A stretch of 64,000 nt of DNA from NCBI GenBank assembly GCA_016281495.1, contig JAEEIU010000049.1, forward strand, positions 21,744 to 85,743. Direction: 5' to 3'. The notes below the pieces were generated by a model. That model was not told where the DNA came from. It saw only the letters and a list, made by a program, of their open reading frames with translations, and did no database searches. Source of the DNA: Treponema sp. Its GTDB lineage: Bacteria; Spirochaetota; Spirochaetia; Treponematales; Treponemataceae. Within the stretch, counting starts at the first letter, position 1. Every line of letters starts with the position of its first letter. The position numbers and the translations under genes were made by a program. Below are positions 17,716 to 26,176 of this stretch, piece after piece.

Positions 17716-18564
17716 ATGAATTTGATTGAAGTTGAAGGACTGTGTAAAAACTTTGAGTCATTCCAGCTCAAGGAAGTAGATTTTACGCTGGAGGAAGGTT
17801 TCATCATGGGTTTTATCGGCCGTAACGGTGCGGGTAAATCCACCACGCTAAAGACCATGCTCAACCTTATGAATAACGATGGTGGTAAAATCAACCTTTG
17901 CGGACTTTCCATGCCAAAGGATGAAATTGAAATCAAAAACAAGGTCGGTTATGTTTTTGGTGGAGTTGATTTTTACCCTACTTCGAAAATCGGCCGTATC
18001 ACAAAAATAACAAAGGACTTTTACCGCGAATGGGACGATGGACTTTACAAAAGACTTTGCGAGCGTTTTGAAATTGATCAGAACAAAAAGTTCTCACAGC
18101 TTAGCGCCGGCATGAAGGTGAAATATTCCATTGCAGTTGCCATGAGTCATAATCCAAAGCTATTGATTCTTGATGAACCGACCAGCGGACTTGACCCTGC
18201 TGCACGCGATGACCTTGTACTTTTGTTCCAGGAATTCATAGAAGACGGAGAGCATTCAATTTTGTTTTCCACCCACATCACGAGCGACCTTGAAAAATGT
18301 GCCGACTACATTACATACATCAAGGAGGGAAAGATTCTTGCAAGTACGGACAAAGATTCATTCCGCAAGAGTTACATCACCGTGGCAGGAAAAAAGGATC
18401 AGCTTAAACCGGAAATTGAATCAAAGGTAATCGGACTTCACGTGCATCAGCTTGGTTTTGAAGGCCTTATGAAAACGGAAGACAAGGATCTGGCACAAAG
18501 CGGTGGATTTGAAATTTCAGAACCTTCCCTGGAAGACATCATGGTTCACATTGAGCGAAGATAA
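17716..18564 (+). CDS. ABC transporter ATP-binding protein (YtrB type)
   Basis: The start is ATG 17716, six bases after AGGAGA; a longer frame upstream would cover the operator and is unlikely. The 282-aa protein has Walker A GRNGAGKST (about residue 38), a Q-loop region, signature LSAGM, Walker B LLILDEPTSGLD and H-loop FSTHIT. The LSAGM signature and the linked GntR gene match YtrB/BcrA-type ATPases that pair with ABC-2 permeases. A dispersed palindrome separates it from the permease gene. Likely export or cell-envelope stress role; substrate unknown. Confidence 0.88.
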   Translation: MNLIEVEGLCKNFESFQLKEVDFTLEEGFIMGFIGRNGAGKSTTLKTMLNLMNNDGGKINLCGLSMPKDEIEIKNKVGYVFGGVDFYPTSKIGRITKITKDFYREWDDGLYKRLCERFEIDQNKKFSQLSAGMKVKYSIAVAMSHNPKLLILDEPTSGLDPAARDDLVLLFQEFIEDGEHSILFSTHITSDLEKCADYITYIKEGKILASTDKDSFRKSYITVAGKKDQLKPEIESKVIGLHVHQLGFEGLMKTEDKDLAQSGGFEISEPSLEDIMVHIERR

Positions 18565-18568
18565 AAAC

Positions 18569-18631
18569 TGTCATTCCGAACTTGATTCGGAATCTAATGA
18601 ATAGAGATCCTGAAACAAGTTCAGGATGACA
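18569..18631. repeat. TGTCAT...ATGACA palindromic element, copy 1
   Basis: Two hairpins, ATTCCGAA-cttga-TTCGGAAT and ATCCTGAA-acaag-TTCAGGAT, lie between terminal TGTCAT and ATGACA. The element sits between the ATPase and permease genes, inside the operon. Confidence 0.75.
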
Positions 18632-18652
18632 ATTTATAAGGAGACCTAGAAA

Positions 18653-19369
18653 TTGAAATCACAGACAATCAATCTTTTGAAAAAAGAATTATTACTCGGA
18701 AATACACTTCAGACAATCTGCTGGCTTGTATGCTGCATTGGCATGTTCTTCATTCCAAACTACCCGGTATATATTGGCCCCTTTTATATTACCTTAAGCA
18801 TAATGATGACCTTTGCGCTTAATCAGGCTTCACATGATATTCTTTACACGGTTCTGCTGCCTGTCCGCAAAATTGACACCGTAAAGGCCCGCTTTTTATA
18901 CTGTGGCCTCTTGGAAATTGCTTCCCTGCTGTGCGGTGCAATTGCCGCTGTTGTAAGATACCTGGGACACTTTCCGGAAAACAGTTCGGGCATTGGCCTT
19001 ACGGTTGCATACTTTGGGCTTCAGCTCATAATTTTTGCAATCTTTAATTTTATTTTCCTTGGCAATGTTTACAAAAATCCTGTAAAACCTGGGCTAAGAT
19101 ATCTTGTTGCAGGCATCGTATATTTTATTACCTATGCCCTCTGTGAACTTCCGGTGTGGATATACAAAGGCGTGCAAAACAAAATCACAAAAGGAATGGA
19201 TGTGGAAATTTCGGGCCTTGCAAAAGTCGGTTATTATTTTACAAACATGGAAGGCGGAAACCTCACTCGTCAGTTAATCATTCTCCTTGGCGGATTCCTG
19301 ATTTTTGCCGGTTCATGGCTGATTACTTTCCATCGTGCCGCAAAGCAGTTTGAAAAGTATGATATTTAA
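18653..19369 (+). CDS. ABC-2-type permease subunit
   Basis: The 238-aa protein uses a TTG start at 18653, supported by AAGGAG nine bases upstream. Six hydrophobic segments are visible, spread evenly from residue 20 to the end (WLVCCIGMFFIP, ITLSIMMTFAL, LLCGAIAAVV, LIIFAIFNFIFLG, YLVAGIVYFITY, LLGGFLIFAG), as in ABC-2 permeases. The N-terminal amphipathic segment NLLKKELLLGNT is typical of this class. It lies between the ATPase and the GntR gene and is presumably their membrane partner. Confidence 0.78.
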   Translation: MKSQTINLLKKELLLGNTLQTICWLVCCIGMFFIPNYPVYIGPFYITLSIMMTFALNQASHDILYTVLLPVRKIDTVKARFLYCGLLEIASLLCGAIAAVVRYLGHFPENSSGIGLTVAYFGLQLIIFAIFNFIFLGNVYKNPVKPGLRYLVAGIVYFITYALCELPVWIYKGVQNKITKGMDVEISGLAKVGYYFTNMEGGNLTRQLIILLGGFLIFAGSWLITFHRAAKQFEKYDI

Positions 19370-19373
19370 GGCC

Positions 19374-19442
19374 TGTCATTCCGGACTTGATCCGGAATCT
19401 TAAGATTGCATGGTAAGACCCCGAATCAAGTTCGGGGTGACA
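19374..19442. repeat. TGTCAT...TGACA palindromic element, copy 2
   Basis: ATTCCGGA-cttga-TCCGGAAT and CCCCGAA-tcaag-TTCGGGG hairpins lie between TGTCAT and TGACA ends. It separates the permease from the GntR gene by only ten bases. Confidence 0.75.
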
Positions 19443-19452
19443 TGGATTTATA

Positions 19453-19827
19453 ATGGACATAGTGTTATCGCAGAAAACAGACAAACCGATTTATACTCAA
19501 ATCTACGAGCAGATTTCCGCCCAGATAATGAGCGGAGAACTTGCCGCAGGAGAAAAACTTCCGCCAATCAGGACTGTCGCCGTAAACCTCCGCATCAGTG
19601 TAATTCCCGTAAAGCAGGCGTGGGAGCAGCTGGAACGCGAGGGTTTCATCTCTACGGCAGTGGGACGTGGAAGCTTTGTGTCTGAACTAGCCCATCACGA
19701 GATTTCCGACAAAAGGAATTCCACCGCCGAAGAACTTCTTGCACCGGGAGTTTCCACATGCCGCGAAATGGGCCTTAGCCTCAAGGAAGTTCAGGATATC
19801 GTGGGCAAACTGTATGGACATGAATGA
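19453..19827 (+). CDS. GntR-family regulator, YtrA subfamily
   Basis: The 124-aa protein has the GntR winged helix at residues 10-75: PIYTQIYEQISAQIMSGELA, GEKLPPIRTVA, then QAWEQLEREGFISTAVGRG. The short about 45-residue helical tail (EMGLSLKEVQDIVGKLYG) identifies the YtrA subfamily, which usually sits with ABC transporters and represses its own operon. The perfect 9-5-9 dyad at 17672-17694 fits such a dimer. No strong ribosome site is seen; translation may depend on readthrough of the palindrome just upstream. Confidence 0.88.
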   Translation: MDIVLSQKTDKPIYTQIYEQISAQIMSGELAAGEKLPPIRTVAVNLRISVIPVKQAWEQLEREGFISTAVGRGSFVSELAHHEISDKRNSTAEELLAPGVSTCREMGLSLKEVQDIVGKLYGHE

Positions 19828-19847
19828 TTTTGTACATTTAACCCTTA

Positions 19848-20453
19848 CTACAGGGGCTTTGAAAAAATAAAGGTCTTGTAATCCTCGTTTTCGGAGCTGA
19901 ACGGTTCATAGACATTTTCTTCTACCAGTGTTAAACCGTGTTTATTATACCAGTTCCAGTTGCAATCACAGTCTGTCCAAAGATAAAGCTTTTTCCATCC
20001 TTCTGCATGAAGCTTGTCACATATCCGGTTGAAAAGTTCCCCACCGGCACCAGGTTTTCTGCTTGCAAAAAACGAAAGCTTGATGTCGTCATCATTCATA
20101 AGGCTTAACGTGCGCTCATCCATTATACAAATGTAATCCCGGCTCAGAGCACAGGCAGCAAGGAGTTCAGCAGGAAATCTTTTTGATTCATTATCAAACC
20201 ATTCCTTGGCCTTGTTGACATCTCCTTTACGTGATAAAAAAGCGGCTGCAAGAAATTCATCAGCGTTCTGCGACTCATCAATCAGTTCAAACTGATAATC
20301 ATTCTCTGCAATATTATTCCGTATTATGTATTCAACATCAAAACGCTTGAATTCATCATCCCCTACCGGCGGGCTCCAAAGCGGCACAACCACATCAACT
20401 GCCAGAGGAAGATTCTTCATTTCAAAAGGCCTAACTATAGTATTCTGCAACAT
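19848..20453 (-). CDS. GNAT-family acetyltransferase
   Basis: The 201-aa protein has its acetyl-CoA-binding signature late in the chain: FFASRKPGAGGELFNRICDK, followed by YLWTDCDCNWNWYNKHGL (about residues 130-175), the usual motif A/B of GNAT enzymes. The N-terminal half (LPLAVDVVVPLWSPP) is unlike common GNATs. AGGAG precedes the ATG by seven bases. It converges on the GntR gene with about 20 nt between. The acceptor substrate is unknown. Confidence 0.75.
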   Translation of the reverse strand: MLQNTIVRPFEMKNLPLAVDVVVPLWSPPVGDDEFKRFDVEYIIRNNIAENDYQFELIDESQNADEFLAAAFLSRKGDVNKAKEWFDNESKRFPAELLAACALSRDYICIMDERTLSLMNDDDIKLSFFASRKPGAGGELFNRICDKLHAEGWKKLYLWTDCDCNWNWYNKHGLTLVEENVYEPFSSENEDYKTFIFSKPL

Positions 20454-20544
20454 CCGGTACTCCTGAATATTTCATGCCATCGCAATGCCAAATTTAAGGC
20501 ATTTTTGTTAAACTATTCTAACTATAGCACAAACAGCCGATATT

Positions 20545-20553
20545 TGCTATAAT
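20545..20553 (+). promoter_or_regulatory. extended -10 promoter of the carbamoyltransferase gene
   Basis: TGCTATAAT (20545-20553) is a perfect extended -10; no good -35 is visible, as is usual for this class. The leader is about 22 nt and contains AGGA. Confidence 0.5.
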
Positions 20554-20581
20554 AGTGTTTTCATTATATAGGATGGTTCTT

Positions 20582-21568
20582 ATGAGTTTGGATTTACATG
20601 GAAGAGATTTTTTAACACTCAAGGATTTTACTCCGGAAGAGATCATAGGTCTTTTGGACTTGGCGGCCGATTACAAGAAAAAAAAGAAAGAAGGCATCCC
20701 TGTTGATACTTTCCGTGGAAAAAACATTGCACTGATTTTTGAAAAAACTTCAACTCGTACACGCTGCTCATTTGAAGTTGCCGCCCATGACCTTGGAATC
20801 ATGACGACATATCTTGCCGAAGGTTCACAGATTGGCAAAAAGGAAAGCATTGCAGATACAGCAAGAGTTCTTGCCCGAATGTTTGACGGAATTGAATACA
20901 GAGGTTACGAGCAGTCTATTGTAGATGAACTTGCCAGATTATCAAACGTGCCTGTGTGGAATGGTCTTACAAACGAATATCATCCGACACAAATGCTTGC
21001 CGACATGCTGACTATCCGCGAGCACTTTGGAAAACTCAAGGGCCTCAAGCTGGTGTACTATGGTGATGCACGATACAACATCGGAAACTCCCTGTGCATC
21101 GTTTGTTCAAAGCTGGGCCTGAATCTTGTCCTCTGCACCAACAAAAAATATTTCCCGTCCGCACAATTGATAGAAGAATGCAAGCCATGGATGAACGCAA
21201 GCGGTGGATCCGTGACTCTGGAAGAAGACATCGACAAGGCAACAAAGGATGCTGACATCCTCTACACCGACGTGTGGGTAAGCATGGGAGAACCTGATGA
21301 AGTCTGGGCAGAACGAATAAAGGATTTGATGCCGTATCAGGTAACAAAGGAAGTCATGGCAAAAGCAAAGCCGACCGCAATCTTCATGCACGACCTTCCC
21401 TCCTTCCACGACTTGAACACAACGATTGGAAAAGAGATAAGCCGTAAATTCGGAATCAACGAAATGGAAGTTACCAACGAGGTTTTTGAAAGCGAACAAT
21501 CTGTTGTTTTTGATGAAGCCGAAAACCGCATGCACACAATCAAGGCCGTAATTGCCGCAACGATTTAG
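20582..21568 (+). CDS. argF: ornithine carbamoyltransferase with HDLP in place of HCLP
   Basis: The start ATG 20582 (AGGA eight bases upstream) gives 328 aa, the usual length. Carbamoyl-phosphate motif STRTR is at residues 57-61, followed by HPTQMLADM and DVWVSMGE. The C-terminal end IDENTIFYING the family is EVTNEVFESEQS...ENRMHTIKAV. The ornithine-site motif, normally FMHCLP, reads FMHDLP: the cysteine is Asp 271, codon GAC. The rest of the protein looks intact. Either the enzyme tolerates this or its amino substrate differs from ornithine. No arginine-deiminase or arginine-biosynthesis gene is adjacent. Confidence 0.85.
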   Translation: MSLDLHGRDFLTLKDFTPEEIIGLLDLAADYKKKKKEGIPVDTFRGKNIALIFEKTSTRTRCSFEVAAHDLGIMTTYLAEGSQIGKKESIADTARVLARMFDGIEYRGYEQSIVDELARLSNVPVWNGLTNEYHPTQMLADMLTIREHFGKLKGLKLVYYGDARYNIGNSLCIVCSKLGLNLVLCTNKKYFPSAQLIEECKPWMNASGGSVTLEEDIDKATKDADILYTDVWVSMGEPDEVWAERIKDLMPYQVTKEVMAKAKPTAIFMHDLPSFHDLNTTIGKEISRKFGINEMEVTNEVFESEQSVVFDEAENRMHTIKAVIAATI

Positions 21569-21582
21569 GAAAACATTAATAA

Positions 21583-21892
21583 TGTCATTGCCGGACTAGA
21601 TCCGGCAATCTCTCTTTGCCCTGTCATGCCAGCGGAGGATTATCGGATCAAGTCCGATAATGACCCTTTCACAACTTATTGGACAGGATATGGTTGTGTC
21701 ATTGCCGTGCACGACACGGCAATCTCTCTTTGCCCTGTCATGCCAGCAGGGGATTATCGGATCAAGTCCGATAATGACCCTTTCACAACTTATTGGACAG
21801 GATATGGTTGTGTCATTGCCGTGCACGACACGGCAATCTCTCTTTGCCCTGTCATGCCAGCGGGGGATTATCGGATCAAGTCCGATAATGAC
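21583..21892. repeat. 114-bp tandem repeat, 2.7 copies, of the TGTCAT palindrome family
   Basis: Units begin at 21583, 21697 and 21811. Each carries one palindrome around GTCATTGCCG...CGGCAATC and one, ATTATCGGA-tcaag-TCCGATAAT, ending in TGAC. The copies are almost identical except the first few bases of unit 1. Because 114 is a multiple of three, long open frames appear on both strands; these are artefacts. Confidence 0.9.
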
Positions 21893-21924
21893 GGTTTTAA
21901 TCCGCAAACATCCCCGTCCAGCTT

Positions 21925-22665
21925 CTACCTGTACTTAAAGCTTGGAATATTGAGCAGTTCTTTTTTCCAGCTTACAGAATTGATTTTTGCACGAATTTTT
22001 TCAACTTGAGCGGGAGCTACTTCCGACTCTTTACCCTCTGCAACCTTCTGAAGTTCATCGTAGGTAAAGCCGAGTTTGTCCTCATCTGTCATGCCGCACA
22101 TTCCGTCACTGGGAGCCTTATGCACAAGTTCATCGGGAAGCCCAAGCTCTGTTCCAAGCTGAATTACTTCGCTTACGTAAAGATATGCAAGCGGGGCAAA
22201 ATCACCGGCACCGTCACCCCACAGTGTAAAGAATCCTGCCAGACGCTCGCTCAAATTTCCGTTGCATGAGATTCGTGCGTTTCCAATCAGGGCCACCACA
22301 CCGTACAATGTGGTCATGCGCAGACGGCTCGGTGTATTCGTCTTGAACTGGTCGCTCAATTCATCCACGCCAACAGCACTCCTTATCGTCTCGGAAAGGC
22401 CATTGTAACCGTCCTGAATGTTCACCGTGATGTTTTTTATTCCCAGAAAATCGCAGAGTTTCCTTGAATAGTCGATGTCACTTTGAACACCGTTGGGCAT
22501 GAGCACGCCAAAAACCCTGTCACGTCCCAAAGCCTCACAGCACAGGGCCGCAACCGTACTTGAATCCTTGCCTCCCGAAATTCCGATTATGGCTTTTGTT
22601 TCGGAGTTTCCGTTCTTTTCAAAATAATCCTTTACAAATTTTACCGCATCTTCCTTCAGGCTCAT
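21925..22665 (-). CDS. nadE: NH3-dependent NAD+ synthetase
   Basis: The 246-aa protein has the PP-loop IGISGGKDSSTVAALC (about residues 28-43), the NTPSRLRMTTLYGVV segment and a deamido-NAD-binding core. There is no glutaminase domain, so it uses ammonia directly to amidate deamido-NAD. I choose ATG 22665 because it overlaps the pncB stop as ATGA and has GGAG twelve bases upstream, giving translational coupling. With pncB it forms a nicotinate salvage pair. Confidence 0.92.
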   Translation of the reverse strand: MSLKEDAVKFVKDYFEKNGNSETKAIIGISGGKDSSTVAALCCEALGRDRVFGVLMPNGVQSDIDYSRKLCDFLGIKNITVNIQDGYNGLSETIRSAVGVDELSDQFKTNTPSRLRMTTLYGVVALIGNARISCNGNLSERLAGFFTLWGDGAGDFAPLAYLYVSEVIQLGTELGLPDELVHKAPSDGMCGMTDEDKLGFTYDELQKVAEGKESEVAPAQVEKIRAKINSVSWKKELLNIPSFKYR

Positions 22666-23894
22666 TGGTGATTCAATCTCCATTCAATTGTCTTTTTAAG
22701 GTATTCAACATATTCGCTGTCCTTGCACATTGTCTTTCCGCTGGCATTGGACAGTTTTGCCACAGGCATGTTGTTGCATTCAGTTACCTTCATGACGATG
22801 TTGAGCGAAGGTACGTCGGTGTCGTTTGCAATGTATGTTCCGATTCCAAAGGCAACCTTGGCCTTGTCCTTGAAATATTCGTAGAGTTTTGCGGCACGTT
22901 CAAAATTCAGGCTGTCGCTAAAGAGAAGTGTCTTGGTTTTTGGATTAACGCGTTCATCCTGATATTTGGTATAAAATTTATTGAAGTGATCCACCCATGC
23001 ATCACCCCATTCAAACGGATCTCCTGAATCATGACGCACGCCGGAGAAACAAATTGAATATGTATATCCCATGTCCAGGTGAGCGGTTTCATCTCCAATC
23101 GTGTCGGTCAAATATGTTCCGTTAAAGACACCGTATTCCTTTGTCCACGCTTCCATTGCAAGCTTGTTTGAATATGCAGGATTGTACATTGGATCACCCT
23201 GGCCAACGCACATCACGAATTCATGTGCCATGGTGCCAACAGGCTTTACCTTGTACTTCATTGCAAGATAAACGTTGCTTGTTCCAACACATTTTGATTC
23301 CTTGTATTTTCCGTTGTTTCCGCACAATTCCTTTATTGCAAGTTCCTGAGCTTCCGCACTAAGACGACGGCGCAGACCGAATTCAGAGAATGACCCCAGA
23401 TTGTATTTTCCGCTGATGAGCCAGTTCTTTTTTTCTTCCAGCTTGCGTTTGTACTGTTCAATCAAATCATCATAATTGTATGCCATCCTGAAGTAGACTT
23501 CATTTACAATGGCAAGAATCGGAATCTCGTACATGCTTGTGTTGAGCCATGTTCCGGTTGCCTCAAGAGAAAGACCGCACTCGGAGTTTTCCGAAATCAC
23601 GATGTCTTCAAAACGCGGCTTCCAGATCTGCAGGTGGGCGATGTAATCTTCATGCAGCCATTCAATTTCCTTAAGGTAATCAAGTTCCTCCTGAGTGAAC
23701 CTAAGGCGGCAGTAGTTATGAATCTGCTCGCTTATTTCCTCCACCATTTCCGGTGTAAAGAATACGTCTTCGTTCCTGCACTTGAATGTCCAGTTGGTTT
23801 TATAGGAAGGATACTGGTGATAAATTGCCTGACCCATTGAAAATTTGTAAAGGTCCGTCTCCAAAAGGCTTGTGATGATTGGTTCTAATTTCAT
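22662..23894 (-). CDS. pncB: nicotinate phosphoribosyltransferase
   Basis: The 410-aa protein starts at ATG 23894 with GGAGC seven bases upstream. Recognisable segments are LLETDLYKFSMGQAIYHQYP at the N-terminus, EFGLRRRLSAEAQE, GTSNVYLAMKY, GTMAHEFVMC with the conserved active-site His, and GVRHDSGDP. It makes nicotinate mononucleotide from nicotinate and PRPP, the first step of the salvage route completed by NadE. The promoter at 23970-23998 leaves a leader of about 70 nt. Confidence 0.93.
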   Translation of the reverse strand: MKLEPIITSLLETDLYKFSMGQAIYHQYPSYKTNWTFKCRNEDVFFTPEMVEEISEQIHNYCRLRFTQEELDYLKEIEWLHEDYIAHLQIWKPRFEDIVISENSECGLSLEATGTWLNTSMYEIPILAIVNEVYFRMAYNYDDLIEQYKRKLEEKKNWLISGKYNLGSFSEFGLRRRLSAEAQELAIKELCGNNGKYKESKCVGTSNVYLAMKYKVKPVGTMAHEFVMCVGQGDPMYNPAYSNKLAMEAWTKEYGVFNGTYLTDTIGDETAHLDMGYTYSICFSGVRHDSGDPFEWGDAWVDHFNKFYTKYQDERVNPKTKTLLFSDSLNFERAAKLYEYFKDKAKVAFGIGTYIANDTDVPSLNIVMKVTECNNMPVAKLSNASGKTMCKDSEYVEYLKKTIEWRLNHQ

Positions 23895-23969
23895 ATTTGC
23901 TCCAGGGCGATAATAATACGTCATGTCCGGGCACTTCGTTTTGGTACCCCAAACAATACACGTTTCTTT

Positions 23970-23998
23970 ATTTTATTACCGCCTTGAACTATTGTCAA
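23970..23998 (-). promoter_or_regulatory. promoter of pncB-nadE
   Basis: TTGACA (23998-23993), 17 bp, TAAAAT (23975-23970) on the minus strand. In the leader, TTTTGGTACCCCAAA (23939-23953) is a near-palindrome that could be an operator. Confidence 0.6.
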
Positions 23999-24067
23999 CA
24001 CAGAATCCGTTTTACAGCCCTTCCCGCACTGTATTTTAGATTATTGTTTCCGAATCATATTTTCAGG

Positions 24068-24097
24068 TTGAATTTAATGCTCGATAAATAATATAAT
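24068..24097 (+). promoter_or_regulatory. promoter of the 24173 gene, twin of the one at 25314
   Basis: TTGAAT, 18 bp, TATAAT. The stretch from TTGAATTTAAT through ATAATATAATTA to CTTTGTG matches the region upstream of the next gene, so the two genes share a duplicated promoter. Confidence 0.65.
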
Positions 24098-24172
24098 TAT
24101 ATAGATTTCCTTTGTGGTGGCTAGGAGAAGAAAAGCATCACCCATATAAAATGAATTTAAATTGGAGGAATT

Positions 24173-25267
24173 ATGAAAAAAAGAGTATTGTTTGTTTTGA
24201 TATCTATCCTTATTTGTTGCTCAGCTTTTGCCAAAGAAATTTCTGCTGTATTTGAGGATAAAGACAACCTTCCTGATGGAATCATTTTTTGCAATGAATA
24301 TTATGAAGAGACAAACAATATTTTCTTAAAACTTCAGAATTATACATCTGATTATTCCAAAATAGTTGAATATGATACGACAAACAGTGAAATAAAGAAT
24401 ATAATCTATTCATGTGAAAAAGGTTTTGCAATAAGAGACTTTTCAAGTGCAGACTATGGATTTGTTTTTTCTGTAATTGAGCTGAGATATGCAAATGATG
24501 TTAAACCTCGTTTCAGCGATCTATATTATTTTGATTGCAATTCAAAGACGCTGACAACAATAAATGAACTACCCATCAGCAAAAATGACGATGGTGATTT
24601 ATACCCTTGCTGCCCATGTATAAATGATAATTATATAGTTTATCTACATCATGATTTTGACAAGAAGAAATCGCAGATTATAGCCTATGATTTAAAGTCC
24701 AAGACTTCCAAAACTATAGTATCTGAAAAGTTTTCCAAAAATACCACAGGAATTACATTTCTAAACATTTGCAATGATTCCTTGATTTACAATACATTCA
24801 ATAATAAGAATGAAGCTGAAATAAAACTTTATGATTTAAATTCGAAAAAAATCATAAAATCAATAAAAGCTTTGAGTACTTCTTCAGTTCATTATGCAGG
24901 TTGTTATGATGAAGAAGCAAAAACAATTGTTCTGTATGCGCAAAGCAGCAGGTATGGAGATTTGATATATAAAATTGATTCCGAAACTGGCAGGAATACT
25001 AAACTTGTTGGTTTTAGGGATTATACCGTTATAAAAAATGATCAAATGTATTTCGACGGCCAAAGAATTATGTATACAATCCAGCGGGATATTTCTGGTA
25101 ATATTGTTGATCACTATTATGCAGAGGTTTATAATTTAAATTCTTACCAAAGTATTCAAAGATTCCATACGGCCAATTGTTTTTTTACAAAAGAATGGAT
25201 GGGCACTCTAGATTACGATGACGAAAAGGGCATCAATAAAATCCATTTAAAAATAAATTCACGATAA
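24173..25267 (+). CDS. exported protein, probably beta-propeller-like
   Basis: The 364-aa protein has a signal peptide ending SAFA before KEIS and a strong GGAGG site. The mature part is rich in repeated strand pairs such as YYFDCNSKTL, IIAYDLKSKTSKTIVS, IKLYDLNSKKIIKSI and IYKIDSETGRN, spaced about 45-55 residues apart. This is the blade pattern of TolB/WD-type propellers. No catalytic residues are evident. Its promoter is a twin of that of the next gene, so the two are probably co-regulated. Confidence 0.6.
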   Translation: MKKRVLFVLISILICCSAFAKEISAVFEDKDNLPDGIIFCNEYYEETNNIFLKLQNYTSDYSKIVEYDTTNSEIKNIIYSCEKGFAIRDFSSADYGFVFSVIELRYANDVKPRFSDLYYFDCNSKTLTTINELPISKNDDGDLYPCCPCINDNYIVYLHHDFDKKKSQIIAYDLKSKTSKTIVSEKFSKNTTGITFLNICNDSLIYNTFNNKNEAEIKLYDLNSKKIIKSIKALSTSSVHYAGCYDEEAKTIVLYAQSSRYGDLIYKIDSETGRNTKLVGFRDYTVIKNDQMYFDGQRIMYTIQRDISGNIVDHYYAEVYNLNSYQSIQRFHTANCFFTKEWMGTLDYDDEKGINKIHLKINSR

Positions 25268-25313
25268 AATAGCAGATATAAAAGTTGTTAGGTGGATAAA
25301 CCATGTTTTGCAG

Positions 25314-25343
25314 TTGAATTTAATTCAAGTTTAATAATATAAT
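25314..25343 (+). promoter_or_regulatory. promoter of the 25384 gene
   Basis: TTGAAT (25314-25319), 18 bp, TATAAT (25338-25343), with the same flanks as the promoter at 24068-24097. Confidence 0.65.
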
Positions 25344-25383
25344 TACATAAATGTACTTTGTGACGTAAAGGAGAATATAAAAA

Positions 25384-26118
25384 ATGAAAAAGAAATTATT
25401 TTTAATGTTTGTTTGTCTTACAGTACTGCTTTCCTATGGTTTTTCAGGATCAAAGAAAAAGATGGATGTTGAGCTTTATACAGAGAATGTAAAAGCCGTC
25501 GACTTTTCTGAGATGGATTCTGAGTTTGAATTTGTCACATTGTTTTACCAGAACATTTTCTTTACTTTTGATTTATTGAACTATGTTGACAGAGATGCTT
25601 TAAGGGATATCTGTATTGATCTTTACAACAGCCTGAAGGAAGGATACAGAAGTCAGGTTGTTGTAAATAATTTTATAGGCAATGACAGCCTGATAATCAC
25701 TTTCAGCCAGATGCCATCGGACAAAAGCTCATTATTGATAATGACAAATTATGACAATGTCAAAAAATCTATAATTGTTGATCCTGACGACATGAAAGAT
25801 TCATTTGCTTTGTTGTATTATTTAAGAAACGGAAAATTGATTTACTACAAATATGTCGATGAGGAGCAAGTATCAGCCCAGGAAAAATTAGAGCAGAATC
25901 TCAAAGACTTAAAGGATGATCCTCAGTCTATAACCTATGTGAAGATTGCAGAAAACTATTATGAAATGAACGAGATAGAAAAAGGATTGAAATATCTTAA
26001 AGACAACAAGAAGAAAGCAATAAAACTAAGCCCAAAAACATCAAAACCTGGAAATATAAATGATGTTATCTTGTGTGTTGAAGAAGAAGGTAAAACTCTC
26101 CTTCAATTTAAGCAATAA
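25384..26118 (+). CDS. exported protein of unknown function
   Basis: The 244-aa protein has a signal peptide (MKKKLFLMFVCLTVLLSYGFSG) and no lipobox cysteine. The mature part has an alpha/beta N-terminal domain and, near residues 185-215, one helix pair (SITYVKIAENYYEMNEIEKG) that resembles a single TPR unit. GGAG lies upstream of the ATG. I do not recognise the family. It shares a promoter type with its upstream neighbour and lies 58 nt before the next lipoprotein gene. Confidence 0.55.
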   Translation: MKKKLFLMFVCLTVLLSYGFSGSKKKMDVELYTENVKAVDFSEMDSEFEFVTLFYQNIFFTFDLLNYVDRDALRDICIDLYNSLKEGYRSQVVVNNFIGNDSLIITFSQMPSDKSSLLIMTNYDNVKKSIIVDPDDMKDSFALLYYLRNGKLIYYKYVDEEQVSAQEKLEQNLKDLKDDPQSITYVKIAENYYEMNEIEKGLKYLKDNKKKAIKLSPKTSKPGNINDVILCVEEEGKTLLQFKQ

Positions 26119-26176
26119 TACGGACAAACATGAATCCATATTTTGTCTATTTGCTTTGTAGCGTACAGGAGAAAGA

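Noticed and set aside
21596..22009. Overlapping 103- and 127-codon open frames on both strands over the repeat
   Set aside because: They arise because the repeat unit is 114 bp (a multiple of three) without stops; no ribosome site and the peptides simply repeat.
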